Assembly: GCA_946626535.1 (NCBI GenBank)
Contig: CAMOUK010000006.1
Span: 1 to 57,882, forward strand
Length of the DNA stretch: 57,882 nt
Direction: 5' to 3'
Source of the DNA: an uncultured Caryophanales bacterium
GTDB lineage: Bacteria > Bacillota_I > Bacilli_A > Acholeplasmatales > Anaeroplasmataceae
The translations under genes were made by a program, and so were the position numbers. The notes under the pieces were generated by a model. It worked only from the letters and a program-made list of their open reading frames with translations. It searched no databases and was not told where the DNA came from. Positions 35,733 to 44,517 of this stretch are shown here, in pieces (the first letter of the stretch is position 1; every line of letters starts with the position of its first letter).

Positions 35733-35940
35733 AACATTTGAACAGTATATGCAAGAATTAGATCAAACTTTAAAAGCATTAGAAAATAAAGATATTTCAC
35801 TAGAGGATGCAGTAAAGAATTATACATTAGGCTTAGAATTATCTAAGAAGGCTTATGATATATTAAATACATCTGAACAGCTTGTTGTAAAGAAGATGAC
35901 TGAAGCTGGTCTAGTAGATTTTAAGGTTTCAAACGACTAA
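35722..35940 (+). CDS. xseB: Exodeoxyribonuclease VII small subunit
   Basis: 72 residues, two helices: FEQYMQELDQTLKALENKDISLEDAVKNYTLGLELSKKAYDIL, the standard XseB signature. Overlaps xseA by 11 bases, with AAAGGAGA inside the xseA end as its ribosome-binding site. Confidence 0.93.
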   Translation: MENKTFEQYMQELDQTLKALENKDISLEDAVKNYTLGLELSKKAYDILNTSEQLVVKKMTEAGLVDFKVSND

Positions 35941-36683
35941 TGAGACTAGATTTATATCTTGTTGAAAATGGTTATTTTTCAACTAGAAATAAGGCTAAAT
36001 TAGCTATTGATGAAAATAAGGTTTTTGTTAATGGTCAAAATAAGAAGGCTTCATATGAGGTTTTAGAATCAGATAAAATAGAAGTCGTAAATCCTAATCC
36101 TTATGTATCTAGAGGAGGCTATAAGCTTGAAGGAGCTATAAAGGAATTTAAGCTAGATTTTAAGGATAAGGTAGTTGTTGATATTGGCTCATCAACAGGT
36201 GGCTTTACTGATTGTGCTCTTCAAAATGGAGCTAAGCTAGTTTATTCAATTGATGTTGGGACAAACCAGATGGATGAAAAGCTAAGAGAAGATAAAAGAA
36301 TCATCCTAATGGAAAATACCAATATAAAGGATATCGATAAGTTCGATAACGAAATTGATTATTTAGTTATGGATGTATCCTTTGTATCAATTGAATATTT
36401 ATTACCATATATCTATAAGCATATTAATGATAATAACGCGCTTGTTGCGTTAATAAAGCCTCAATTTGAAGTAGGTAATATAAAAATAAAGGGCGGAATA
36501 GTAAAAAGTAGAACAAGCCATATAAAGGTTATAGAAAATGTTATGAATGAATTAGCAAAATATAATCTATCAATTTATAAGCTTGTTAAATCTCCCATTT
36601 TAGGTGGCGATGGGAATACTGAATATTTAGCTCTAATCAAAAAAGGTATAAATAAAAATATTAATATATTAGAGGTTGTGTAA
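35940..36683 (+). CDS. tlyA: TlyA-family rRNA 2'-O-methyltransferase / hemolysin-like
   Basis: 247 residues: an S4 RNA-binding domain (1-60, RLDLYLVENGYFSTRNKAKLAI, VFVNGQ), YVSRGGYKLEGA, then an FtsJ-like methyltransferase with VVDIGSSTGGFTDCALQNGAKLVYSIDVGTNQ and the catalytic Lys/Asp segments (DVSFVSI, ALIKPQFE). In mycobacteria TlyA methylates 16S C1409 and 23S C1920; the role in Bacillota (YqxC) is presumed the same. It starts on the last base of the xseB stop. ArgR, usually next, is absent. Confidence 0.9.
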   Translation: MRLDLYLVENGYFSTRNKAKLAIDENKVFVNGQNKKASYEVLESDKIEVVNPNPYVSRGGYKLEGAIKEFKLDFKDKVVVDIGSSTGGFTDCALQNGAKLVYSIDVGTNQMDEKLREDKRIILMENTNIKDIDKFDNEIDYLVMDVSFVSIEYLLPYIYKHINDNNALVALIKPQFEVGNIKIKGGIVKSRTSHIKVIENVMNELAKYNLSIYKLVKSPILGGDGNTEYLALIKKGINKNINILEVV

Positions 36684-38356
36684 TGCTTAAGAAATTACAT
36701 GTACAAAATTTCGCGATAATTAAAGATATTAGCGTTGATTTTAATGATAATATGACAGTATTAACAGGTGAAACAGGTGCTGGTAAATCATTAGTTATCG
36801 ATTCAATTTTATTGTTGTTAGGCTCTAGAGCTGATAGCGACATGATAAGATATCATGAGGATGAGGCAACAATTGAAGGAGTATTTGATACTAATCCAAA
36901 GCTAGATGAGCTACTAGATAAGTTTGGTATCAATAAAAAAGAAGATATAACTATTTTTAGACAAATTAGTAATAGCTCTAAAAATGTTATAAAAATTAAT
37001 AATCAGATGGTTAGCCTTCAAAATTTGAAGGAATTAGCTTCCTATTTAGCAGATATTCATGTTCAAAATGATACCTATATGCTTTTTGATAAGAAAAATT
37101 ATTTATCAATAATTGATTCTTTAGGTGATGAAGCATTTAAAAAGGCTTTAAATGATTATACAGTTGAGCTTTTTAAATATAATGAAGCATATAAGGAATT
37201 TAATCATATTTTAAATAATAAAAATAAAGCAATTGAAAGATTAGAATATTTAGAATTTGAGCGTGATGAATTAGAAGCTTTAGATTTAACTTTAGATTGT
37301 GATATTGAATTAGAACAGGAAATAGAAAAATTATCTAATTATGATAAGATTTATAATGGCTTATCCTTAGCTTATAATAATTTAGAAAATGAGCTAGATC
37401 CACTATCTAAGGTTTACGATGCCGCAAAGGCATTAGAAGATATTTCTTCATTTGATAAAAATTATGAGGATTATTCTTCAAAGCTTTTAGATACATATTA
37501 TATTTCATCTGATATTAAGGATATGATTTCAAAGGATTTAAATAATTTGGATTTTGACCAAAATTATCTAAATTCCTTAAATGAAAGATTAGATTTAATT
37601 GATAAAGCAAAACAAAAATATAATAAGAGTGTAAATGAATTAATTGAATATTTAAAAAAGATTACCTTAGATATTGAAATCACTACTAATTATGATGAGG
37701 TATTAAGGGAAAAAGAAAATGAATTAAAGAAAATCTTTAATTCTTTAGAAGCAAAGGCAATTAAGCTTAGTGATAAAAGAAAGAAGATTGCTAAGGATTT
37801 TAGTTTAGGATTAGTTAAAGAATGTAAGGATTTAGATTTAGATAATACTAAATTTGATGTCTTATTTAATGATGTTAAATTAGATTATTTAGATAAGGAT
37901 AAATTCTTAGAATCTGGTATAGATGATATAGACTTTTTAATTAGTTTTAATATTGGTGAGGCTCTAAAGCCTTTATATAAGGTTGCATCAGGAGGAGAAG
38001 CATCAAGATTAATGCTTGCGTTAAAGAGCTATTTAAAGAACAAATTAAATGTTAACTTATTTATCTTTGATGAAATAGATACAGGTGTATCTGGTTCAAC
38101 AGCTAAAAAGATAGCTAATAAGATGGCAGAAATAGCAAAGGATGTACAAGTAATATGTATTACTCATCTTCCACAGGTAGCTGCAATAGCTAAATATCAT
38201 AAGTTTATTTCAAAAGAAGAAATAGATGGAAGAACATATACAGCTATTAAGAATTTAGATTATCAGCAAAGGGTTGAAGAGATAGCTTTAATGCTATCAG
38301 GAGATAAAATTTCAAGCTTTGCCCTAGAACATGCAAAAAATTTATTAAATAATTAA
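36683..38356 (+). CDS. recN: DNA repair protein RecN
   Basis: SMC-like ATPase acting early at double-strand breaks. LHVQNFAIIKDISVDF then Walker A GETGAGKS (29-36). Long coiled-coil arms (about 150-350). The C-terminal head carries the ABC signature KVASGGEASRLMLAL, Walker B NLFIFDEIDTGVSG and QVICITHLPQVAA. 557 aa. It shares one base with tlyA; last gene of the nusB operon. Confidence 0.95.
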   Translation: MLKKLHVQNFAIIKDISVDFNDNMTVLTGETGAGKSLVIDSILLLLGSRADSDMIRYHEDEATIEGVFDTNPKLDELLDKFGINKKEDITIFRQISNSSKNVIKINNQMVSLQNLKELASYLADIHVQNDTYMLFDKKNYLSIIDSLGDEAFKKALNDYTVELFKYNEAYKEFNHILNNKNKAIERLEYLEFERDELEALDLTLDCDIELEQEIEKLSNYDKIYNGLSLAYNNLENELDPLSKVYDAAKALEDISSFDKNYEDYSSKLLDTYYISSDIKDMISKDLNNLDFDQNYLNSLNERLDLIDKAKQKYNKSVNELIEYLKKITLDIEITTNYDEVLREKENELKKIFNSLEAKAIKLSDKRKKIAKDFSLGLVKECKDLDLDNTKFDVLFNDVKLDYLDKDKFLESGIDDIDFLISFNIGEALKPLYKVASGGEASRLMLALKSYLKNKLNVNLFIFDEIDTGVSGSTAKKIANKMAEIAKDVQVICITHLPQVAAIAKYHKFISKEEIDGRTYTAIKNLDYQQRVEEIALMLSGDKISSFALEHAKNLLNN

Positions 38357-38425
38357 TAATTATTGTCAAAAATTTATCTTTTCTTCGTTTATTATAATGA
38401 AGAAAGAAAAAAGAGGAATAAAAAT

Positions 38426-39364
38426 ATGAAAAGAATTATTAAATTATTTACTTTGATGGTTGCTGTAGCATTTTTGCTAACACTTTCAATTAAAACAAGT
38501 GCTGATACAGGTCCAAAGCCTTATATCGATATTACTATTGAAGGTGATACAAAAGGTATGTATATGACCTTATTAAGTAATAGAACTCATTATGGACCTT
38601 GGCATGTTTATGATGAAACAAATGATTCAAATAAAGAATTAAATGAAATAGAAAAGAAATTTATAAATTATAAAGATGATGCCAATTTTAATTATCTTCA
38701 ATTTAATAGATCAATTGAGGATAATAAATTTAGATGGGGATATTATCCACCAGAAACATTTAAAATTTTAATTTATGATAAAACTAATGATTTATTTATA
38801 ACTGATAATAAAATATATGAAAAGCATGAATTTGGTTCAATATATACTTTAAAAATAGATAATGGATATATTAATTCATTTATTAAATCAAATCCTGAGC
38901 CTATTGCTTCACCTTGTATACTACCAGTTGAAGCCTTTAGTGTAACAAGTAATAATAATATTGGCCATTCTATTTTATCATTTTTTATAAGATTTATAAT
39001 TTGTTTAGCAATTGAAATGCTTATAGCCTTATTATTTGGCTTTAGAGGAAAAGAATTTATTCCTATTTTAATTGTTAATTTTGTTACTCAGGTAGCCTTA
39101 AATGTAATTTTGGCAATCGATATATATAATAATGGATTTAATATGTTAAATATATTAGCCCATGCCTATATTCCACTTGAAATTGGTATTTTAGTTGTTG
39201 AATTTTTAGCATATTATTTTATATTCACAAAGTGGAAATTCAAAAGGGAAAATTATATAAACCCATTAAGAATATTATTTTATACTCTAACTGCAAATAT
39301 TTGTTCATTTGTTTTAGGATTTGGAATAATATCAATTCTTCAAAATTTCAATATTTTAGTATAA
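38426..39364 (+). CDS. Exported membrane protein with an ADTGPKP-type outer domain
   Basis: 312 residues. Signal peptide MKRIIKLFTLMVAVAFLLTL with probable cut before ADTGPKP. Then comes a beta-rich outer domain of about 155 residues with YMTLLSNRTHYGPW and FRWGYYPPETFKILIYD, and four membrane helices from about residue 175 to the end. I recall similar unnamed Bacillota proteins that start their mature part DTGPKP and carry a TLLS...GP strand; their function is unknown. ATG 38426 follows AGAGGAA; the 21 upstream codons are leader containing a TATAAT (38393-38398) -10 box. Own terminator follows. Confidence 0.7.
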   Translation: MKRIIKLFTLMVAVAFLLTLSIKTSADTGPKPYIDITIEGDTKGMYMTLLSNRTHYGPWHVYDETNDSNKELNEIEKKFINYKDDANFNYLQFNRSIEDNKFRWGYYPPETFKILIYDKTNDLFITDNKIYEKHEFGSIYTLKIDNGYINSFIKSNPEPIASPCILPVEAFSVTSNNNIGHSILSFFIRFIICLAIEMLIALLFGFRGKEFIPILIVNFVTQVALNVILAIDIYNNGFNMLNILAHAYIPLEIGILVVEFLAYYFIFTKWKFKRENYINPLRILFYTLTANICSFVLGFGIISILQNFNILV

Positions 39365-39370
39365 AAAATA

Positions 39371-39400
39371 GTGTACGATTTTATTCGTACACCTTTTTTC
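39371..39400 (+). terminator. Terminator after the ADTGPKP protein gene
   Basis: Stem GTGTACGA (39371-39378) / TCGTACAC (39385-39392), then CTTTTTT. Its T-run is also the first part of a 23-bp direct repeat. Confidence 0.88.
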
Positions 39401-39416
39401 TTTAATCAGCTTTTTT
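39394..39416 (+). repeat. 23-bp direct repeat, left copy
   Basis: T6, core CTTTAATCAGC, T6. Identical base for base to 42915-42937, 3521 bp away. The right copy is the end of hslO (last four codons KKAD, stop and 8 bp beyond). The left copy is not in a gene. Together they bracket the 1134-codon lipoprotein gene, its promoter and its terminator. Confidence 0.85.
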
Positions 39417-39424
39417 GCATAGAA

Positions 39425-39453
39425 TTGATTTGTGTGATAAAATAATATATATA
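39425..39453 (+). promoter_or_regulatory. Candidate promoter for the 1134-aa lipoprotein
   Basis: TTGATT (39425-39430), 17-bp spacer, TATATA (39448-39453), inside the repeat-flanked segment, about 38 bp before the ATG. GAGGTGA precedes the start. Confidence 0.5.
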
Positions 39454-39491
39454 AGTATCGTTTTATACAAATTTGATTTAGAGGTGATTTT

Positions 39492-42400
39492 ATGCGTAAA
39501 GGATTGCTATTTGTTATTTTAGTGCTAACGTGTTTTTTAATCACATCTTGTGACTTTAAAACTAATAATCCAAACCAGGATGTTTTAGATACTGAAAAAG
39601 AAAAAACGGACGAAATAGTAACGCCTGATACAGGTGAAAAGGATGAAGGACATGAGAATGCTCCAACAAATATTGATTTTTTGGATTTTGGAAATGTTTT
39701 TGCAACTAGTAAGGCTGATAAGTGTTTAGCAAATGGAAACGATTTGGACGATTATAACGAAATAGAAAATGATAATGTAACTTTTGAAGAAATTGAAAGA
39801 ACAATTTTAAAAAAATATCAAAGAAATAATGAAATCACTAATATAGAAAAAGATAGGTTATATAATTTTAGCTTGCCTTTTATAGCTGAAAATAGAGATG
39901 AGGATAATCTTGCAACAAACTTTGCTGATATTAGAAGAGCCCCTAAAAAATATGATAACTATATCATTGATTCTGTAAATGTTGATGGTGAAGAAGTTGA
40001 ATATTCTTTGGAAGATGGTGAATTGAATTTTGATTATAAAACACCGTCTGATGAAAACGAAGAAAAAACTGTTATTATTAATTTACATGATAGTGATGGT
40101 AATCAATATATAAATACAGGTAAAATTAAATATAAACCAGAGAATAAACATTATGATATAAAAATAGAGAAAGCAACATCTTTTTCAAATGGAGTTAATT
40201 TTGTTATAGATATAAAAAAGAACACAAATGCTAAAGGAGATTTATGGCTGTTAGTTTTAAATGATGAACAGGTCGTTGGTGAAAAATATATTTATGAAGG
40301 AACAAATAATGTAACATTTAATAATTTAAAAACAGGTGTAGTTTATAAATATATAATTGTTCGAAAAGTAACGGCAAATAGCATGAATAGTGCTATTATA
40401 TGGGGAGAAATAATGGCTTTATTGCCATATAGTGTTGTTTATAATGATATTACCTCAACATCATTCGATGTTTCTATTTCAAATAAAGGTGCTTTTGCAA
40501 GATTGAGCAAGGTAGAATTATATGATGGTGAAAATTTGCTGGAATCTAAAGGTGTTTGTGAAAGATATGTATATACAAATTTGTCTCCTAAACATAATTA
40601 TTCTCTTAAAATATATTATTCATATTATAATGATAAAACGATAGTAGAAGAAAGTTTTATAAAGAGTATTTCTACATTAGATTCCAATGAAAAACTTATT
40701 AATTTGAGAATATCCCCAAGTGATTTTTTAAATAATAACAGTATAAGTTGGACAAATGGAACTAATTTTAGTCTTCAAAACGTTGGTTTTGGAGTTGATG
40801 TTGATAGATTTTTGATTCAAAAATTAAATGATAATAATGAATCATTATCAAGTTTTATAGAACTTAATTTAGCACATGATACTATATTTACTGCAAATAT
40901 TTATAGCAGTAACGAATCTGGTGATTTTGAAAGATTATGTAATATTTTTAACGATGATTTATATTATGTTATTAGAACTAGATCAAGTGCTTCAAAATTT
41001 GGACAGTCACTATATTTAAAAGCAGGTAAGTATAAAATTTATGCTAATACTTATATGATTACTTTTAAAGACATTTCTTTAAAACAAATTATTCCTACTA
41101 ATGAATATAATAATATAATTAGTCATAAGACAGGTGAATATAGCATAATCGATGAAGGTGAACATTTCTATAAAGTGGATGAACAGTTTAATCCTGTTGG
41201 TTATAAATTATATGAATACTATAGTATTAGTGATAATTATAATGATTACTTTACTGAATGCGATGAAAGTGTTAAGTATTATTTTTCAAAATTGGAAGAT
41301 TCAAACAAAGAAGAGGTAAAAATAGGGGATGTTATTAATCCTGCATACGCTGGTGAAGTTTATTTGTCTTTTGGTATTAATAACGGCACAATAAAGGAGT
41401 CTTATAAATATAAAATATATAATGAAAATTCAACAATGAATATGAAATTGTTTGATGATGGAAATATTTTACAAGAACTTAAAGAAGAATTCCATTTTTA
41501 TAGAAACGAACCTTTTGATTTTTCAAGGGTTTATGTGCTAATACTTGTTGATGATTGTGAATATAAAAGAGTATATTTGAAAGATAACGATTTAAGATTA
41601 AATTTATCCTTTATTCAAAATGAAGTAGAATATAATGATTTAGCACTTTTAGATACAAGTTTAAATTCTTCTGGTGAAATTGTCATTAGCTATGCTGATT
41701 TAATATTAGGAAATTTTGATATTAGTATTCCATATGTAGTAGAGTCTATAGAAATAAATTCATTGACTATTTATACAACAAAAAATAGATTTTTGAGTTA
41801 TGGAGAAGTTATTCATGAGTCTATAAAGGTGGAAGCAAAAAATGGCAAATCTATTACATTTAATTCAACATATAAAGAATTGTTATCTTATAAGAATAAT
41901 AATATTGGAGATTTGGATGAAATTAACTTAAATTATTATTTTGATTCTGGTTGCAATCAATCATGTGAAATTCCTAATGGAACTTTCTATGCTAGAGTGC
42001 AATATGGTAACATATTTTCAAATGTCGTTGAATTGACTATAGTATTAGGAACAGATTATTATGTGTATAATGGACAATTAGCAAAAAATGGAAATTGCCC
42101 TGATGGATATGTAATAAATTCCAAGTCACTTATTAATTGTAGATGTGGTCTTAACGAAGGCGATTCATGTGTTGAAGACGGAGGGGCTGTTAGTGTTAGG
42201 GCTTATTCTCCAGAAGATTACATTATGACAAGTAATGCTTTAACAGGAATACATGAAATTACTGTTTCAATAATAGCTGGTACAAATACTACAAGATACG
42301 AATCATATTTAACAGTTGAAATACTAGATAAGAATTATAAAGTATTAGATTCTAAAACTAAACTTGCTTGTTATGAAAAAGTATCAAAGAAGGTTTTTGT

Positions 42401-42896
42401 TGATTTTTATAGTGAAGAAGAAATAAGTTATGTAAAAATATGTAATATGACTAATGTAAAATTTAAATTAGGTATTGCATCAATAAATATTACGTATTTC
42501 GATCAAACTTCTGAATATTTAAAAGAAATGGTTGTTTTCTCTAAAGAGAATAAGATGTTTGTTGATTTTATGTCTAACTATAATGATTGCTTACAAGGCA
42601 CTGTGAAATCATTTGATAGAATAGAATTTGATGCGATAAATGGCCAAATAGAGTTTTCTGATAATTTTATCATTATTAGTAAAGGTACTGTAATTAGATT
42701 TAAAGTGTTAGGAGGCTATGGCTTTACTGTTTATTGCGCCAAAGATACTTCAAATTATTTAATGAATGGTGAAAAAGCAATATCGCCAAAGGGTATGTAT
42801 CGTGTTGAAAAAGATACAGAAATTATCTTGGAGTTTACTGATACAGAATATTTATGGATCATAGATAGTTATATTCTTAAAAATGAAAATAGTTGA
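39492..42896 (+). CDS. Large surface lipoprotein with Fn3-like domains, unknown function
   Basis: 1134 residues, not recognised as a named family. Type II signal peptide ending LITSC (lipidated C20), then a low-complexity acidic tether (21-60). Several beta-sandwich-like sections follow; SVNVDGEEVEYSLEDG, TVIYTNLSPKHNYSLKIYY-type strands and LYDGENLLESKG look like fibronectin-III or bacterial Ig folds. A section near 840-905 has five Cys (CNQSCE, NCPDGY, NCRCGL), probably disulfides. Base use differs from neighbours: in the first 140 codons Lys is mostly AAA and Leu often TTG, with several ACG, GAC and CGT codons, while nearby housekeeping genes favour AAG in AAGGAA contexts and seldom TTG. 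With flanking repeats, this suggests acquisition from elsewhere. Confidence 0.8.
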   Translation: MRKGLLFVILVLTCFLITSCDFKTNNPNQDVLDTEKEKTDEIVTPDTGEKDEGHENAPTNIDFLDFGNVFATSKADKCLANGNDLDDYNEIENDNVTFEEIERTILKKYQRNNEITNIEKDRLYNFSLPFIAENRDEDNLATNFADIRRAPKKYDNYIIDSVNVDGEEVEYSLEDGELNFDYKTPSDENEEKTVIINLHDSDGNQYINTGKIKYKPENKHYDIKIEKATSFSNGVNFVIDIKKNTNAKGDLWLLVLNDEQVVGEKYIYEGTNNVTFNNLKTGVVYKYIIVRKVTANSMNSAIIWGEIMALLPYSVVYNDITSTSFDVSISNKGAFARLSKVELYDGENLLESKGVCERYVYTNLSPKHNYSLKIYYSYYNDKTIVEESFIKSISTLDSNEKLINLRISPSDFLNNNSISWTNGTNFSLQNVGFGVDVDRFLIQKLNDNNESLSSFIELNLAHDTIFTANIYSSNESGDFERLCNIFNDDLYYVIRTRSSASKFGQSLYLKAGKYKIYANTYMITFKDISLKQIIPTNEYNNIISHKTGEYSIIDEGEHFYKVDEQFNPVGYKLYEYYSISDNYNDYFTECDESVKYYFSKLEDSNKEEVKIGDVINPAYAGEVYLSFGINNGTIKESYKYKIYNENSTMNMKLFDDGNILQELKEEFHFYRNEPFDFSRVYVLILVDDCEYKRVYLKDNDLRLNLSFIQNEVEYNDLALLDTSLNSSGEIVISYADLILGNFDISIPYVVESIEINSLTIYTTKNRFLSYGEVIHESIKVEAKNGKSITFNSTYKELLSYKNNNIGDLDEINLNYYFDSGCNQSCEIPNGTFYARVQYGNIFSNVVELTIVLGTDYYVYNGQLAKNGNCPDGYVINSKSLINCRCGLNEGDSCVEDGGAVSVRAYSPEDYIMTSNALTGIHEITVSIIAGTNTTRYESYLTVEILDKNYKVLDSKTKLACYEKVSKKVFVDFYSEEEISYVKICNMTNVKFKLGIASINITYFDQTSEYLKEMVVFSKENKMFVDFMSNYNDCLQGTVKSFDRIEFDAINGQIEFSDNFIIISKGTVIRFKVLGGYGFTVYCAKDTSNYLMNGEKAISPKGMYRVEKDTEIILEFTDTEYLWIIDSYILKNENS

Positions 42897-42920
42897 ACCA
42901 TAATGGCTCAACTATTTTTT
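42891..42920 (+). terminator. Terminator after the 1134-aa lipoprotein gene
   Basis: Stem AGTTGAACC (42891-42899) / GGCTCAACT (42905-42913, one mismatch), loop ATAAT, then ATTTTTT. The T-run is part of the right repeat copy. Confidence 0.75.
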
Positions 42921-42937
42921 CTTTAATCAGCTTTTTT
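42915..42937 (+). repeat. 23-bp direct repeat, right copy (3' end of hslO)
   Basis: Same 23 bases as 39394-39416. It covers the last four codons and stop of the minus-strand hslO gene plus 8 bp downstream. This is the presumed original site. Confidence 0.85.
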
Positions 42938-43804
42938 ACTTTCTAATTCAAAAATCATTTCTTCCAATTCTTTTTCATCAAAAGAATATTTTGTGTTACA
43001 GAAATTACAAGTTACTTCACATTTTTTATCTTTTTCTAAAATGTCTTTAACTTCAGTTACACCTAAAGATTTAATACCTTTTTTAAATTTTTCTTTACTA
43101 CAAGTACAAAAATAATTTAATTCTCTTTCTTCAAGTAAATGATAATCACCATCAGTAATTTCATTTATTATATCTATTGCTGAATAGCCCTCATCAATCA
43201 TTTGAGAACATGATTTAATACTTGCAAGCTTATTTTCTAGCTTTGTGATATCCTCATCCTTACAGCCTGGCATTACTTGAATTAAGAATCCGCCAGCTGC
43301 CTTAACCTTAGAGTCATTATCAAATAATACCCCAAGACCAACGGCAGAAGGAATCTGTTCAGATTTTGCAAAATAATATGAGAAGTCTTCAGCAATCTCT
43401 CCTGATACAAGCTCAACAGAAGAAGAAAATGGAGCTCTCATATGAAGATCCTTTACAACCTCTAGCATACCTGAACCTACGGCATCCTTAACGTTTAATT
43501 TACCATTGTTATATGATAGGTATACACCTGGATTAGCTACAAAGCCTCTAACGTTACCATCAGTAGCTTCAACTACGATTTTTCCTAATGGTCCGTCACC
43601 ATCTATTTTAATATTTAAATATTCGCCTGACTTATATGTACAGCTCATAATAGCCCCCATAGTAAGTGTTCTACCTAATGCTGCACAGCTTGTTGGCCAC
43701 ATATTAAATATTTGTTGATAATGTGAAACTATATCTGTAGTTATTGCTGCATAAATTCTTACAGTATCATGCATACAATATGCTTTTTGTAAATAATTTT
43801 TCAT
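42923..43804 (-). CDS. hslO: Redox-regulated holdase chaperone Hsp33
   Basis: Cytosolic chaperone activated by oxidation. N-terminal substrate domain with TMGAIMSCTYKSGEYLNIKIDGDGPLGKIVVEAT and RGFVANPGVYL, a QIPSAVGLGVLFD segment, then the zinc switch: C233-x-C235 (FCTCSKEKF) and C266-x-x-C269 (CNFC). All four ligands present; 293 aa. GAGGTG sits three bases before ATG 43807 and six before ATG 43804, so 43804 is preferred. Its 3' end forms the right copy of the direct repeat. Confidence 0.94.
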   Translation of the reverse strand: MKNYLQKAYCMHDTVRIYAAITTDIVSHYQQIFNMWPTSCAALGRTLTMGAIMSCTYKSGEYLNIKIDGDGPLGKIVVEATDGNVRGFVANPGVYLSYNNGKLNVKDAVGSGMLEVVKDLHMRAPFSSSVELVSGEIAEDFSYYFAKSEQIPSAVGLGVLFDNDSKVKAAGGFLIQVMPGCKDEDITKLENKLASIKSCSQMIDEGYSAIDIINEITDGDYHLLEERELNYFCTCSKEKFKKGIKSLGVTEVKDILEKDKKCEVTCNFCNTKYSFDEKELEEMIFELESKKAD

Positions 43805-43849
43805 CATTTTCACCTCGCGCCTCATTATTATATAACAAAATTTTAAAAA

Positions 43850-43878
43850 TTGATAATAAAATAATTATTTTATATAAT
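43850..43878 (+). promoter_or_regulatory. Promoter for the 43897 gene
   Basis: TTGATA (43850-43855), 17-bp spacer, TATAAT (43873-43878), 18 bp before the ATG; GTAAGAGG is the ribosome-binding site. Confidence 0.65.
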
Positions 43879-43896
43879 AAGTAAGAGGTTTTTATT

Positions 43897-44391
43897 ATGA
43901 AGCTTATTTATGAATATAACGGAAAGAAGAATTTTATATTAGCTATACTAGCGACATTCATATGTTATTTATTATTTTTATACATTATTTCTTTAATAAC
44001 ATTCTTAATAATGTATTTTACTAACAATTATCAAAATAACCAATTGTTAATATATATTCTAGTCCCACTTATTATAGATATTGTAATCAGCTTATTTTCA
44101 ATATTATCATTTAGAAATACTCATACAAAACTATATAAACTTCACGATAAGCTTATTCTAGATTTAAATGTTAAAGGCTTAACAAGTGATAAATATGAAA
44201 TAAATATTAAAGATATTTATAGGATTAATAAATTAAGTCCGATGAATATTTTAGGTAAAACAGATATAGTAATTAAAGCTAATAATTATAAGCAAAATGA
44301 TGTTTTAAAGAATAAAAGAATTAAACTTTGTTTGGCTTTAGTATGCGATTTTAAAACAAAAAAGGAAATATTAGCTTTAATGAAAATATAA
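43897..44391 (+). CDS. Two-span membrane protein with a small C-terminal beta domain
   Basis: 164 residues. Two long hydrophobic helices (about 15-42 and 50-70), then a cytosolic domain of about 90 residues: KLYKLHDKLILDLNVKGLTSDKYEINIKDIYRI, LGKTDIVIKA, ending in KKEILALMKI. This strand pattern with a final helix resembles bacterial PH-like (bPH2/YdbS) domains on membrane anchors. That is an inference from layout only. Own promoter and terminator. Confidence 0.6.
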   Translation: MKLIYEYNGKKNFILAILATFICYLLFLYIISLITFLIMYFTNNYQNNQLLIYILVPLIIDIVISLFSILSFRNTHTKLYKLHDKLILDLNVKGLTSDKYEINIKDIYRINKLSPMNILGKTDIVIKANNYKQNDVLKNKRIKLCLALVCDFKTKKEILALMKI

Positions 44392-44402
44392 TTCAAAAAA
44401 TG

Positions 44403-44442
44403 GTTAATTTTGTGAAATAAAAACACTAAATTAACTTTTTTT
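44403..44442 (+). terminator. Terminator after the 43897 gene
   Basis: Stem GTTAATTTTGTG (44403-44414) / CACTAAATTAAC (44424-44435), one mismatch, then seven T. Confidence 0.8.
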
Positions 44443-44446
44443 ATTA

Positions 44447-44461
44447 TTGAAAACGTTTTAA
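44447..44461. promoter_or_regulatory. Candidate CcpA (cre) site upstream of the arg promoter
   Basis: TTGAAAACGTTTTAA matches the cre consensus WTGNAANCGNWNNCW at 14 of 15 positions (the C near the end is A) and contains the palindrome AAAACGTTTT. Its centre is about 32 bp before the -35 box, a place where CcpA usually activates. Confidence 0.4.
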
Positions 44462-44485
44462 AAGGCGTAATTTGCCTAACATTTA

Positions 44486-44513
44486 TTGACAAAATTCAAA
44501 TTTTTTCTATAAT
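44486..44513 (+). promoter_or_regulatory. Promoter of the arginine operon leader
   Basis: TTGACA (44486-44491), 16-bp spacer, TATAAT (44508-44513). Transcription should start near 44519-44520, about 415 nt before argG. Confidence 0.85.
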
Positions 44514-44517
44514 AAAA

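Noticed and set aside
39356..39544. A 62-codon minus-strand open frame across the left repeat copy
   Set aside because: It runs through a terminator and promoter, has no ribosome-binding site, and is not in the hslO frame; the repeat here is a non-coding remnant.
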